Positions 16,842-26,051 are shown, numbered from the stretch's first letter. The stretch is 64,000 nt of DNA from Bacillus_BD sp050389805 (GCF_050389805.1 NZ_CP130945.1:2604001-2668000); one strand, 5' to 3'. Translations and numbers: made by a program. The notes: generated from the letters alone by a model not told the origin.

Positions 16842-19223
16842 GTGAAAAAATACATTGGTCAAAATATACAGCGAAAGGAAGACTATCGTTTAGTAACAGG
16901 AAAAGGGCTTTTTGTCGGAGATATCTATCTAGATGGTATGCTTGAGGCAACGTTTGTTCGAAGCCCACAGGCACATGCACTCATTAAAAAAATTGATATT
17001 ACAAAAGCGAAAGAACTTGAAGGTGTTGTCGACATCTTAACAGGTCAAGACATTAAAGGAATTATTAAGCCGATCGGTCAATTTGATGCCCATTGTGCGG
17101 TTCCTCCAAATGTAGGAGAGGCCATCAATGCTCAAATACAATACAACTATGAGGATGTATTGGCAATTGATAAAGTAATTTATGTAGGGCAGCCAGTTGC
17201 TGTTGTTATTGCTGAAAATCGTTATATTGCAGAAGATGCTGCCGATTTAATTCAAGTGACATACGAACAATTACCAGTCATTGTTAATCCATTTAAGGCG
17301 ATGGAAGAAGGCGCTCCATTAGTACATGAAAATATCAAGAAAAATATCCAAATGCAGTTCCATGTGAAAACAGGTCAACCAACTCATGAAGTAGAAAAAC
17401 AAGCGGATCACGTTTTAAAAACAAGAGTATCAACTCCTCGATTAGGCTCCAATCCAATCGAAACAAAAGGCGTTGTAGCAGAATATGACGGTAGAACCAA
17501 TCAGATGCAAGTGTGGTCAGCTACCCAACTGCCATTTGAAGTTCGGGCTACGATCTCTCATTGCTTACGATGGACAGAACAATCGATTCGTGTAATCGCT
17601 CCAGATGTTGGCGGGGGCTTTGGACCGAAAGGTGGGGTTCATCCCGAAGAAATTATTGTTCCGTATCTTAGTAAAAAGCACAACCGACCTGTGAAATGGA
17701 TAGAAGACCGTTTAGAACATTTGACAAGTGCTCGTCAATCACGAGACCAAGTGCATGATGTGGTCGTGGCTTTTCAAAACGATGGAACCATCACCAGTCT
17801 AAGAGATGAGTTCATATTGGATGCAGGAGCTGTTAACTTTTTTGGGTTTACTTGTGCATATAATACGGCTTATCATTTGCGCGGGGCTTATAAAATACCA
17901 AACTATGATATTAAGGCAAGAATTGTTTTAACTAATAAAACACCAAATGTCCCATTTAGAGGGGCAGGTAGACCTGAAGCAGTGTTTACAATGGATCGCA
18001 TCATTGATATGGTGGCAAGAAAATTAAAAATGGATCCACTTGAAGTGATGAAGAAAAATATGATCCAAGCCCATGAGATGCCATACGATCAAGGAATTTT
18101 TGTCAAAGACGGTGCCCAGCTAATCTATGATAGTGGTAATTATCCAGAAGCATTGGATAAAGCGCTAAAAATGGTTGATTATGAAGGATTCCGTGCTCGC
18201 CAAGCTGAAGCTAAAAGGCAAGGTAAATATATTGGTGTTGGGATTTCTTCTTATGTTGAAGGAACTGGTGCAGGTCCATTTGAAGGCGCACATTTAAGTG
18301 TCGATTCTACTGGCAAAGTGATTGCTCATTTAGGTGCCTCCCCGCAAGGTCAAGGACATGAAACGGTTTTTGCCCAAATTGGTGCTGATGCGCTGGGGTT
18401 AACGCCAGATGATGTCATTATTAGAGTTGGAGATACATCGGTACTTCCTTTTGGTGCCGGAACGTATGCCAGTCGTAGTACAGTGAATGCTGGGAATGCC
18501 ATGCACGAAGGTGCATTGAAATTGAGGAAAAAAGTTGAAACTGTAGCGTGCTTGATGCTTGGGGTTTCCCCAGAAGATATCATCATGGAAGATGGAAAGA
18601 TTTTTTCTAAACAAAGTTCGGAAAAAGTTCTAACATGGGTCGATATTTTCAATCGAACAAGACCCGCTGCGCGACCACCGCTTCCAGTTGAAATCGAACC
18701 AGGTTTACAAGTTACCCATTATTTTGTACCGCCAACCACTACATTTGCTTCTTCTATTCATGTGGCAGAAGTAGAAGTAGATAAGGAAACGGGAAAAGTA
18801 GACATTCGAGAATATACATGTATTCATGATTGTGGAGTTCCTGTTAACCCAATGATCGTAGATGGGCAAGTTCAGGGCGGAATTGCTCAAGGAATTGGAT
18901 CGGCTCTATATGAAGAGATTGTATATGATGAGAAAGGGCAATTGTTAACTGGAAGTTATATGGATTATCTATTGCCAACAGCTATGGAAATCCCATCAGT
19001 TAAAAAAGGTCATCAAGTATACCCATCTACAAGAAATTCACTTGGAGTAAAAGGGGTAGGAGAAGGTGGAGCCATTGCACCTCCTGCCGCGGTTACGAAT
19101 GCGATTGTGGATGCGTTAGCACATTTAGAAATAGAGATCAATCAACTTCCTGTAAGTCCTAGTCGATTACGCCGGCTCATTAAAGAAGCTGAAGAGAAAC
19201 AGCACAGTTCGACTTTAGGCTAA
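16842..19223 (+). CDS. Molybdenum hydroxylase large (molybdopterin) subunit
   Basis: The start is GTG 16842 after AAGGGGAGG; the upstream GTG at 16821 has no RBS. About 793 residues carry the aldehyde-oxidase/xanthine-dehydrogenase a/b hammerhead N-terminus, the cofactor loops GGGFGPKGG and PQGQGHE, the FRGAGRPEA segment (Arg373) and GVGEGGA with the catalytic Glu741. The CO-dehydrogenase active-site loop with its special Cys is absent, so this is a hydroxylase of an aldehyde, purine or N-heteroaromatic ring rather than CO dehydrogenase. It probably adds oxygen from water to a ring carbon next to nitrogen. With neighbouring ring-cleavage and amide-cutting enzymes this favours an N-heteroaromatic acid, but the substrate is inferred. 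Confidence 0.93.
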   Translation: MKKYIGQNIQRKEDYRLVTGKGLFVGDIYLDGMLEATFVRSPQAHALIKKIDITKAKELEGVVDILTGQDIKGIIKPIGQFDAHCAVPPNVGEAINAQIQYNYEDVLAIDKVIYVGQPVAVVIAENRYIAEDAADLIQVTYEQLPVIVNPFKAMEEGAPLVHENIKKNIQMQFHVKTGQPTHEVEKQADHVLKTRVSTPRLGSNPIETKGVVAEYDGRTNQMQVWSATQLPFEVRATISHCLRWTEQSIRVIAPDVGGGFGPKGGVHPEEIIVPYLSKKHNRPVKWIEDRLEHLTSARQSRDQVHDVVVAFQNDGTITSLRDEFILDAGAVNFFGFTCAYNTAYHLRGAYKIPNYDIKARIVLTNKTPNVPFRGAGRPEAVFTMDRIIDMVARKLKMDPLEVMKKNMIQAHEMPYDQGIFVKDGAQLIYDSGNYPEALDKALKMVDYEGFRARQAEAKRQGKYIGVGISSYVEGTGAGPFEGAHLSVDSTGKVIAHLGASPQGQGHETVFAQIGADALGLTPDDVIIRVGDTSVLPFGAGTYASRSTVNAGNAMHEGALKLRKKVETVACLMLGVSPEDIIMEDGKIFSKQSSEKVLTWVDIFNRTRPAARPPLPVEIEPGLQVTHYFVPPTTTFASSIHVAEVEVDKETGKVDIREYTCIHDCGVPVNPMIVDGQVQGGIAQGIGSALYEEIVYDEKGQLLTGSYMDYLLPTAMEIPSVKKGHQVYPSTRNSLGVKGVGEGGAIAPPAAVTNAIVDALAHLEIEINQLPVSPSRLRRLIKEAEEKQHSSTLG

Positions 19224-19329
19224 TCGTACATGTTTAATAAAATAATAGATGCATAAGAGCCACTTCTAAAGAACAACTAGAAACGTGCAATTATTATATA
19301 AAAAAACTATTAAATAAGGGGTCCTGTGT

Positions 19330-20559
19330 ATGAAAAAGTGGAAAAAGTTGTTTCTAGTCTTAGTTGTATTTAGTCTTCTTTTCTTAGCAGCATGTAGTGG
19401 TAGTGCAATTAATAGCAATAGTGAAGAATCAGAAGGGGATTCGAGTGAACCGATTAAACTAGGTTTTATCTTATCTCTTTCTGGTAACTTCGCTGCAATG
19501 GGTACTCCAATTAAAGAAGGGCTTGAATTATATTTTGAGCAAAATCCCAAAATTGATGGACGAGACGTCAAGTTGATTTTTGAAGATGATGCTGGTGATC
19601 CACAAACAGCATTGCGTAAATATGAACAATTAGCGGCTAATGAAGGTGTTGATATCATTGGTGGAGGTACAGTTGGAAGTATTGCACTGGCCCTAAGAGA
19701 TAAGGCTGACAGTGATAAAACAATTCCTTTTATTAATTTAGTTGGTTCAACAGATGTTTTATCATGGGAGAAAAACAGTGATTATACATGGAGAACAAGT
19801 TTTGCTGCATGGCAGTTTGGTTCGACTGCTGGTAAATATATTTCAGATGAAATCGGAAAAAATGCAGTGGTGATTGCTTCTGACTATGTAGCAGGTCACG
19901 AAATGATTTCAGATTTTGTACCCAATTTTGAAGAGGGTGGCGGAACCGTCAGTGAAATGATTTGGGTGCCACTTGGGACAAGTGATTTTTCATCTTATTT
20001 AACTCAAATTAGGAATAAAAATCCTGAAGCTGTGTTTATGTTCATCCCCGGTGCAGATGGATCGCGTTTTATCAAGCAATATCAAGAATTTGGTTTAAAA
20101 GAACAATATACACTGATTGATAGCGGTGCATTAATAAACGCTCCAGCCAATATAGATGCTGTTGGAAATGCAGTTGTCGGCGGCCAGGCTGTGATCAACT
20201 ATTTCCCTGAACTTGAAAATGAAATCAACCAACAGTTTGTTAAAGCTTATCAAGAGAAGTATGATAAATTACCAGAAACCTATTCTGTTAATGGGTATGA
20301 TGGTGGGACATTAATTTCACAAATCATTGAAAAAGCTGGTACTACAAAAGGTACAGATCTAATCAGCGTTCTTAAAGAAGGAATTTCGATTGAAAGTCCA
20401 CGTGGTCCACTTGAAATGGATCCTGTTACACATACATTTATTCAGAATATGTATGTGATTCAAGGTAAAGAAACCAAAGGTGAAATTACATTTGAACTAT
20501 TAAAAACTTATGAAAATGTAAAAATGCCTGATGAAAATGTTAATTATCAGCAATATTAA
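19330..20559 (+). CDS. Liv-type ABC transporter substrate-binding lipoprotein
   Basis: This 409-residue protein has a lipoprotein signal peptide (KKWKK, hydrophobic core, lipobox LAAC near residue 23) and a type I periplasmic-binding fold of the branched-chain amino acid family (LGFILSLSGNFAAMG, VDIIGGGTVGS, YSVNGYDGG). In this family the ligand is often an amino acid or an aromatic carboxylate. It is the first gene of a five-gene importer (19330-23954), after the hydroxylase operon and before a GntR regulator, so an aromatic acid ligand is a reasonable inference. A strong stem-loop follows it. RBS AAGGGG is 8 nt before the ATG. Confidence 0.92.
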   Translation: MKKWKKLFLVLVVFSLLFLAACSGSAINSNSEESEGDSSEPIKLGFILSLSGNFAAMGTPIKEGLELYFEQNPKIDGRDVKLIFEDDAGDPQTALRKYEQLAANEGVDIIGGGTVGSIALALRDKADSDKTIPFINLVGSTDVLSWEKNSDYTWRTSFAAWQFGSTAGKYISDEIGKNAVVIASDYVAGHEMISDFVPNFEEGGGTVSEMIWVPLGTSDFSSYLTQIRNKNPEAVFMFIPGADGSRFIKQYQEFGLKEQYTLIDSGALINAPANIDAVGNAVVGGQAVINYFPELENEINQQFVKAYQEKYDKLPETYSVNGYDGGTLISQIIEKAGTTKGTDLISVLKEGISIESPRGPLEMDPVTHTFIQNMYVIQGKETKGEITFELLKTYENVKMPDENVNYQQY

Positions 20560-20571
20560 TCGTTAAAAAAG

Positions 20572-20640
20572 CTGACCCAGTGGGGTATTGATAATCAGAA
20601 TATAATGTATTGTTTGATTATTAACCCTCACTCGGGTCAG
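20572..20640 (+). promoter_or_regulatory. Long intercistronic stem-loop after the Liv-type binding protein
   Basis: CTGACCC pairs with GGGTCAG, AGTG with CACT, GGG with CCC and TTGATAATCA with TGATTATTAA. The arms form an almost continuous stem of about 25 bp around a 17-nt loop. No T-run follows. It fits an mRNA 3'-end stabiliser that raises binding protein over permease. Confidence 0.75.
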
Positions 20641-20674
20641 TATCTTATTAATTCATATGAAAGGGGAGGGAATG

Positions 20675-21535
20675 ATGGATCTATTTCTTGTAAATGTATT
20701 GTCAGGTTTAACCTATGGAATGCTGTTATTCTTAATGGCTAGTGGATTATCTATTGTTTTTGGTCTTATGAGAATTATCAATCTCGCGCATGGCTCGTTT
20801 TTCCTTTTTGGTTCATATGTAGCGTATGCCATGGTTAGCAGGGGAATGAATTTTTGGCTTGCATTAATCATTACGATTGTTATCGTTATGATTCTTGCTT
20901 TTGTAGTTGAAAGATTCTTAATCTCTCGGTTTCACGGCAATGAAGCTTCTCAAGTTTTGTTAACGATCGGTTTAATTTTTATCATTGGGGATGTCAGTTT
21001 ATGGTTATGGGGCGGAGATTTCTTGTCAATCCCAGTTCCTGCGATTTTTGATTTCTCTTTTGCAATCGGATCTAGTAGTTTCCCGATCTATCGTTTGTTT
21101 GTTATCGCGATTGGAGTACTTTGTACCATTTTACTTTGGTACTTTGAAACGAAAACAAAAGTTGGGATGATTGTTCGTGCTGGTGTAGATGACATGGAAA
21201 TGGTTGGAGCACTTGGATTTAATATTAAAGCAATTTTCTTATCCGTATTCCTATTTGGTGCTGCACTTGCTGCGCTTGGGGGAGTATTGAGTGGTCCTAT
21301 TTTAGGAATGTATCCAAAAATGGAATTTGAAATCTTAGTAAATTCACTGGTTATTGTATTAATTGGCGGGTTAGGAAGTTGGAAGGGAGCATTTCTTGGC
21401 GCGATACTCATTGGTTTGGTTGATTCATTTGGAAAAATCTATCTTCCAGATGTTGCCTCTCTGTTAATTTTTGCTGTAATGGTTTTAGTCTTAATCTTTA
21501 AGCCAACAGGGTTATTTGGAAGGGTGGAATCATGA
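20675..21535 (+). CDS. Liv-type ABC transporter permease (LivH-like)
   Basis: The start is ATG 20675 (MDLFLVNVLSG), five nt after GGGGAGGG; earlier ATGs at 20657 and 20672 are too far from or too close to that site. The 286-residue protein has about eight transmembrane segments and the family text GLTYGMLLFLMASGLS, LINLAHGSFF-like (IINLAHGS) and the EAA-type loop ALGFNIKAIFLS. It forms one half of the importer channel with the LivM-like protein, whose ATG overlaps its stop as ATGA. Confidence 0.92.
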   Translation: MDLFLVNVLSGLTYGMLLFLMASGLSIVFGLMRIINLAHGSFFLFGSYVAYAMVSRGMNFWLALIITIVIVMILAFVVERFLISRFHGNEASQVLLTIGLIFIIGDVSLWLWGGDFLSIPVPAIFDFSFAIGSSSFPIYRLFVIAIGVLCTILLWYFETKTKVGMIVRAGVDDMEMVGALGFNIKAIFLSVFLFGAALAALGGVLSGPILGMYPKMEFEILVNSLVIVLIGGLGSWKGAFLGAILIGLVDSFGKIYLPDVASLLIFAVMVLVLIFKPTGLFGRVES

Positions 21536-22527
21536 AAAAAACAATTATTGCCTCTCTATTACTCATGATTGCTGTTATGGTACTCCCATTTTTTATCTCC
21601 TCTTTTACCATGTATATGCTAACGGAAGTACTGATCATGGGCATTTTTGCGATGAGTTTAGGATTAATTATGGGGTATGGTGGATTACAATCATTAGGAC
21701 ATAGTGCTTTTTTTGGGATCGGTGCCTATGCAGTAGCAGTATTAAGTGAAAAAGAAACAAGTATCTATATATTACTGCCAGCAGCCATCCTAATTTCTTG
21801 CTTATTTGCATTTTTAACAGGATTAATTGCATTACGTAATAAAGGAATCTTTTTCTTAATGATTACGTTAGCTGTGACACAAATGTTGTTTCTTCTATTC
21901 CGACAAACTGATTTATGGGGAGGGGCAGACGGATTAGGAGTATCCATTAAACCTGATTTAGGTTTTATTCAATTAATTTCACCACTAAGCCTATTTTATT
22001 TTATTGGGATTATATTTGTTGTTACCTACTTATTTCTTCGTTTATACGTCAATTCTCCGCTTGGAAAAGGATTAAAGGGAGTCATGGAAAATGAAAGCCG
22101 AATGGTTGCCCTAGGTTATCATGTTAAAAAATATCAAATGATTGTTTATGTTATTGCAGGTGGATTAGCTGGTCTAGCAGGTGGTTTATATGTATATAAA
22201 ACACAATTCGTTAGTCCGGAAATTTATAGTGTTCATATGGCAACAACCGTTATGATTATGTGCTTTATTGGTGGGCTTGGAACCTTGTTTGGTCCGGTAA
22301 TTGGTGCTGGTGTATTTATCTTTTTGCAAAACTACGTTAGTACAATGACAGATCGTTGGTCTTTAATCATGGGAATTCTCTTTGTCGTGATTGTATTAAT
22401 TAACAAGGGTGGCATTTTCCATTTATTACAAACGATCTGGAATAAAATCATTCCAAAGAAAAAATTAACGACAAAACAAAAGGGGGCAGGGGTCATTGAG
22501 CTTAATGAAAGTGGAGAAGCTAAATAA
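21532..22527 (+). CDS. Liv-type ABC transporter permease (LivM-like)
   Basis: This 331-residue permease has about nine or ten hydrophobic helices. Family marks are GYGGLQSLGHSAFFGIGAY near 48-66 and the cytoplasmic coupling loop VALGYHVKKYQMIVYVIAGG. GGLGTLFGPVIGAG near the C-terminus is also typical. It pairs with the LivH-like protein (ATGA overlap) and its 3' end overlaps the start of the first ATPase by about 30 bp. Confidence 0.92.
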   Translation: MKKTIIASLLLMIAVMVLPFFISSFTMYMLTEVLIMGIFAMSLGLIMGYGGLQSLGHSAFFGIGAYAVAVLSEKETSIYILLPAAILISCLFAFLTGLIALRNKGIFFLMITLAVTQMLFLLFRQTDLWGGADGLGVSIKPDLGFIQLISPLSLFYFIGIIFVVTYLFLRLYVNSPLGKGLKGVMENESRMVALGYHVKKYQMIVYVIAGGLAGLAGGLYVYKTQFVSPEIYSVHMATTVMIMCFIGGLGTLFGPVIGAGVFIFLQNYVSTMTDRWSLIMGILFVVIVLINKGGIFHLLQTIWNKIIPKKKLTTKQKGAGVIELNESGEAK

Positions 22528-23251
22528 ATCTTTTAAAGCGATACATGTGTTACGTGATGCCTCGATTGAACTACAACCTGGAGAAAGGCATGTCATCATC
22601 GGACCAAATGGAGCAGGTAAGACAACCTTTATCCACTGTTTATACGGTACACTTAAATTTGAGTCTGGTGATGTATTTTTAGAAGGGAGATCGATCAAAG
22701 ATATACCGTCACATGAAAGAGTTCGACTAAGGATGGCCAGAACCTTTCAGAAAAATAATTTATTTAATGAATTAACGGTTGCCGAGAATATTAAATTAGC
22801 ACTTCTGTCAGAGAAGCCTTATAAAATGAAGCTATTTAAACCATTATCATCATATAAGGATATTGAACAAGAATGTATCGAGTTGTTGGAACAATGGGAT
22901 TTAAGACAACGTAAAGATATTTTGGTTAAGAACCTATCTTATGGTGAGCAGAGAATTTTAGAGATCATGCTGGCTCTTTGTGCGAAACCGAAAATCCTAC
23001 TTTTAGATGAACCAACATCCGGGATGTCACCATCTGAAACAGTTCGGACAACTGAATTAATTAAGCAAATTCCTCGAGATGTTACCCTGCTTATGATTGA
23101 ACATGACATGGAGGTAGTATTTAGTACAGCTGACAAAATAACGGTTCTTCATCATGGTGAAACCATTATGTCGGGTACTCCAGAAGAAATAAGTGGCAAT
23201 GAATTGCTTCAGGAAATTTACTTTGGAGGAGGGGCGAAAGAGCATGCTTAA
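22496..23251 (+). CDS. Liv-type ABC transporter ATP-binding protein (LivG-like)
   Basis: This 251-residue ABC ATPase has Walker A GPNGAGKTT near 35-43, the Q-loop FQKNNLF, signature NLSYGEQRILEI and Walker B ILLLDEPTSGMSPSE, then the switch His in MIEHDM. The signature is LSYGE rather than LSGGQ, which is usual for LivG. Start choice is uncertain: TTG 22496 lies nine nt after AGGGGG, while ATG 22505 lies twelve nt after CAGGGG. It powers the importer together with the LivF-like protein. Confidence 0.92.
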   Translation: MSLMKVEKLNKSFKAIHVLRDASIELQPGERHVIIGPNGAGKTTFIHCLYGTLKFESGDVFLEGRSIKDIPSHERVRLRMARTFQKNNLFNELTVAENIKLALLSEKPYKMKLFKPLSSYKDIEQECIELLEQWDLRQRKDILVKNLSYGEQRILEIMLALCAKPKILLLDEPTSGMSPSETVRTTELIKQIPRDVTLLMIEHDMEVVFSTADKITVLHHGETIMSGTPEEISGNELLQEIYFGGGAKEHA

Positions 23252-23954
23252 TGTTGCTGATGTTCATACGTATTACGGGAATAGTCATATTTTACAAGGA
23301 GTTAATTTCAATGTAGCAGAGGGTGAATGTGTTGCCTTACTTGGTAGGAACGGTGTCGGAAAAACGACAACTATTCACACACTCTCAGGTTTAATACAGG
23401 CTAAAAAAGGCAGTATTTCATTTTTGGGTAAAAATATTGAAAAAATGCCAGGAAATAAAATTTCGAAACTTCATATGGCTTTAGTCCCTCAAGGTCGTAG
23501 AGTTTTTCAGTCTTTAACAATTAGAGAAAATTTATTGTTGCCGAGTCGAACAATTAAACATAAGGAAAAGAATTTAAAATATTGGGCGATTGATGAAATA
23601 TATGAATTATTTCCTGTGTTGAAGCAGCGTGAGCAAAATATGGGGAATGAACTTTCTGGTGGGCAACAGCAGATGTTAGCGATCGGCCGTGCTCTCATTA
23701 CAAATCCACAGTTTATCTTAATGGATGAACCTTCAGAGGGACTTGCTCCTGTTATTATTGATCAAATTAGGGATATTATTTTAGAATTGAAAAAAACAGG
23801 TCTTTCCATTTTAGTTGTTGAGCAGAATTTGAAATTAGCCTGTGATGTAGCTGACCGCGTGTTAGTGATGAATAAAGGACAAATCGTTTGGGAAGGAACT
23901 CCAGAGGTTTTATTAAAAAGTGATGAAATTCTTCATAAATACCTTGGCGTCTAA
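23244..23954 (+). CDS. Liv-type ABC transporter ATP-binding protein (LivF-like)
   Basis: The start is ATG 23244, after GGAGGAGGGG; an earlier in-frame ATG at 23193 lies deep inside the previous gene. The 236-residue ATPase has Walker A GRNGVGKTT, LVPQGRRVF (typical of LivF), signature LSGGQQQ and Walker B ILMDEPSEGLAP. It overlaps the LivG-like gene by 8 bp and ends the five-gene importer operon. Confidence 0.93.
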   Translation: MLNVADVHTYYGNSHILQGVNFNVAEGECVALLGRNGVGKTTTIHTLSGLIQAKKGSISFLGKNIEKMPGNKISKLHMALVPQGRRVFQSLTIRENLLLPSRTIKHKEKNLKYWAIDEIYELFPVLKQREQNMGNELSGGQQQMLAIGRALITNPQFILMDEPSEGLAPVIIDQIRDIILELKKTGLSILVVEQNLKLACDVADRVLVMNKGQIVWEGTPEVLLKSDEILHKYLGV

Positions 23955-24068
23955 CCGTTCACACTCTCTATCTGTAGATGACCTTTTGTAAAAGAGTCGG
24001 TAAAATAAGGGTGTGGTAACAAAATCATATAGATATGAAGATAACGATAGTATTGGGAAGGAGTCAAC

Positions 24069-24773
24069 ATGACTAGTAAAAGTGATTACAAATCGGAGTT
24101 GTCGCGGTATTCCTCTATACCGTTACGCGAGGCCATTTTTCAGATTGTTAAAAATGAAATCATAGAGGGACATCTGTTACCAGGAGACCGAGTGACAGAA
24201 GATGATTTAGCTAAAAAATGCAATTGTAGTCGTACGCCCGTTCGAGAGGCACTAAGAAAACTAGAACAAGAGGGGTTCCTAGTAGTAAAACCTGGAATTG
24301 GGATGGAAATTGCCCCAATCAACTTCGAATTACTACGACAAGAGTTTGAAATTCGGAATTTTCTTGAAGAATATGCTGTAACGAAGGCATGTGAGCTGAT
24401 CACGGTTGAACAATTGAAACAGCTTGAGTGGACGAATGAAAAGCTTCTTTATTCCATTGAAAATCATGATTATACAGAGGGCTCTCGTCTAAACTATGAA
24501 TTTCATCAATTAATCTATTCGTTTACAGGTAATACGTTTATGAAAAAATTTTCAGACTCGCTATGGCTATCTATGAGAATATCGTTTTTAAGTATACATG
24601 GGGATATGGGGCAGTTTAATCCAAAATGGTACAAAGATCGGACATACGAGCATGTTTTATTAGTAGAAGCCTTACGACAACGGGATAAAGAAAAAGCAGT
24701 GTCAATCATTAAACAACATATCGATGAACACCACAAGCATCTTACAACATTTAATAATACCTCAATAGGGTGA
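24069..24773 (+). CDS. GntR family (FCD subfamily) transcriptional regulator
   Basis: This 234-residue regulator has a winged helix-turn-helix at about 15-80 (LREAIFQIVKNEIIEG, CSRTPVREALRKLEQEGF) and a helical FCD ligand domain with the metal-binding His/Asp pattern (FEIRNFLEEYA, NYEFHQLIY, HVLLVEALRQRD, IIKQHIDEHH). FCD regulators usually respond to organic acids and often repress the transport or catabolic operon beside them. It sits between two ABC importers. The stop TGA is part of the downstream hairpin repeat. RBS GGAAGGAG precedes the ATG. Confidence 0.9.
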   Translation: MTSKSDYKSELSRYSSIPLREAIFQIVKNEIIEGHLLPGDRVTEDDLAKKCNCSRTPVREALRKLEQEGFLVVKPGIGMEIAPINFELLRQEFEIRNFLEEYAVTKACELITVEQLKQLEWTNEKLLYSIENHDYTEGSRLNYEFHQLIYSFTGNTFMKKFSDSLWLSMRISFLSIHGDMGQFNPKWYKDRTYEHVLLVEALRQRDKEKAVSIIKQHIDEHHKHLTTFNNTSIG

Positions 24774-24816
24774 CAGATACCTTCCAAAAACTGGGAGGTG
24801 CTTGTCACCCTCTTTT
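24768..24816 (+). terminator. Terminator hairpin of the dispersed family (copy 4), overlapping the GntR stop codon
   Basis: GGGTGACAG pairs with CTTGTCACCC and CTTCC with GGGAGG, followed by TCTTTTG. The TGA of GGGTGA is the in-frame stop of the GntR gene. Confidence 0.85.
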
Positions 24817-24819
24817 GTA

Positions 24820-24834
24820 AATATTCAGAAGATT
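24820..24834. promoter_or_regulatory. AATATTCAGAATATT-type operator
   Basis: AATATTCAGAAGATT matches the palindrome at 14 of 15 positions. Its centre (24827) lies 35 bp before the -10 hexamer of the promoter that follows. Confidence 0.6.
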
Positions 24835-24837
24835 CTG

Positions 24838-24867
24838 TTGACAGAGTAAACGATATAACTATATAAT
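24838..24867 (+). promoter_or_regulatory. SigA-type promoter of the SsuABC-type importer
   Basis: TTGACA (24838-24843), an 18-bp spacer and TATAAT (24862-24867), both consensus hexamers. The start point would be near 24874, about 94 bp before the coding start. Confidence 0.82.
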
Positions 24868-24891
24868 AAACCTACATTAGTAATTTCCAAA

Positions 24892-24915
24892 CTTTGTTTT
24901 GTATATAAAACAAAG
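24892..24915. promoter_or_regulatory. TGTTTT-N6-AAAACA operator in the leader
   Basis: Core TGTTTTGTATATAAAACA (24895-24912); the inverted arms extend to a perfect 9 bp each. It lies just downstream of the predicted start point, a repressor-type position. Three further copies precede other catabolic units. Confidence 0.7.
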
Positions 24916-24967
24916 GAAATCGAGAAGAAAACATAAGTATAAACAAAAAAAGGGGGATAAGGTATTT

Positions 24968-25975
24968 ATGAAAAAAATGCTAGTGTTATTGTTTTCTATT
25001 GTATTTGTCGGTGTGATGGCAGCATGTAGTTCGTCCGAAACAACGGGCGGGGATTCTGAAGAAAATGGAGATGCCCCTGTAACCATCACTCTAGGAACTG
25101 GTACAGCCACTGAAGAAAATCTATGGCTAGCAAAAGTTGCATCCGATTTAGCACCAAATTATGGCGAAAAATATACCCTTGAATTTCAACAGTTCCGCGC
25201 CAACACGGATCGTTTAAATGCATATCGTGCCGGATCAATTGTTGGTGGAACAATTGGACAAGCTTCTGCAATCATGGCTAAAGCGCAGGGTGTGGATTTA
25301 AAAGTTGTTGCAAACTTAGCGAAGGATACCCCTGATGTTGGTTTTAATAATACTTTCATGGCATTAAAAGGATCTGGTATCAAATCGATTGAAGATTTAA
25401 AAGGAAAAACAATTGGAATTCCAGACTTTAAGTCTCCAACTGATATGTGGGCTCGTGCAGCAGTTCGTTCGGCAGGTCTTGATCCAGAAAAAGATGTGAA
25501 ATGGGCCGTATTACCAATTCCAGCAGTTGCAGAATCTGTTGAAAGTGGAAAAATTGATGTCGGAATGTTCCCGCAGCCTTTCTACGATATGGCAGCGAAA
25601 ACAGATAAGTTCCAAGTTGTATTTACCTCAAAAACAGGTGTACCAGAGGATGAAGATTTCTTTAATCTTTTCTTAAGCCCTGAATTTATTGAAAAGAATC
25701 CAGAAGCAACACAAGCATTAATCAATGATTTAAAAGTGATCACGAAATATTATAATGAAAATCCAAAAGAAGCAAGACAGAAACTACTAGATGCTGAAAT
25801 GGTATTAGCAGATCCAGAGATCTATTTAAATATGGAAGATAGTAATCGTGATGACAATGTTGGCTTTAACAAAGAAAGCTGGGACTTTGTTCAATCGCTT
25901 CTATTAAAAGATAAATGGATTGAAAAAGAAATAGAGATTGATAGTTTAGTAGACGATTCTTTTGTGAATAAATAA
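24968..25975 (+). CDS. SsuA/TauA/NMT1-type ABC substrate-binding lipoprotein
   Basis: The start is ATG 24968 after AAAGGGGGA; the ATG-like start at 24899 lies inside the operator. The 335-residue protein has a lipoprotein signal (MKKMLVLLF, lipobox MAAC) and a type II binding fold of the NMT1/SsuA kind (GTATEENLWLAKVA, SIEDLKGKTIGIPDF, ESGKIDVGMFPQPF). Relatives bind sulfonates, taurine, nitrate, pyrimidines or aromatic carboxylates such as phthalate. It is made with an ATPase and two permeases under a doubly marked promoter in a catabolic region, so an aromatic acid is plausible but not proven. Confidence 0.9.
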   Translation: MKKMLVLLFSIVFVGVMAACSSSETTGGDSEENGDAPVTITLGTGTATEENLWLAKVASDLAPNYGEKYTLEFQQFRANTDRLNAYRAGSIVGGTIGQASAIMAKAQGVDLKVVANLAKDTPDVGFNNTFMALKGSGIKSIEDLKGKTIGIPDFKSPTDMWARAAVRSAGLDPEKDVKWAVLPIPAVAESVESGKIDVGMFPQPFYDMAAKTDKFQVVFTSKTGVPEDEDFFNLFLSPEFIEKNPEATQALINDLKVITKYYNENPKEARQKLLDAEMVLADPEIYLNMEDSNRDDNVGFNKESWDFVQSLLLKDKWIEKEIEIDSLVDDSFVNK

Positions 25976-25998
25976 GTTCAACATTATAGAGCGGAGAT

Positions 25999-26023
25999 CG
26001 GGTCCCTAATAATGAGGGATCCG
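25999..26023 (+). promoter_or_regulatory. Intercistronic stem-loop after the SsuA-type binding protein
   Basis: CGGGTCCCT (25999-26007) pairs with AGGGATCCG (26015-26023) with one G-T wobble and a 7-nt loop. No T-run follows. It is in the same place as the stem-loop at 20572, between binding protein and membrane genes. Confidence 0.65.
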
Positions 26024-26051
26024 AGTTCTGTAAAACAAAGGAGGTAATCTC

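Noticed and set aside
16842..19223. Aerobic CO dehydrogenase (CoxL) assignment
   Set aside because: The CoxL active-site loop with its Cys is absent; the FRGAGRPEA loop belongs to the general aldehyde/xanthine/N-heterocycle hydroxylase group.
20590..20604. Another copy of the AATATTCAGAATATT palindrome (12/15)
   Set aside because: It lies in the loop region of the long stem-loop at 20572-20640 and no -10 stands at the usual distance, so the match is probably chance.
23955..24068. Terminator after the Liv-type operon
   Set aside because: Only a weak TTCACAC / GTGTGG pairing is seen, without a clear stem and U-tract.
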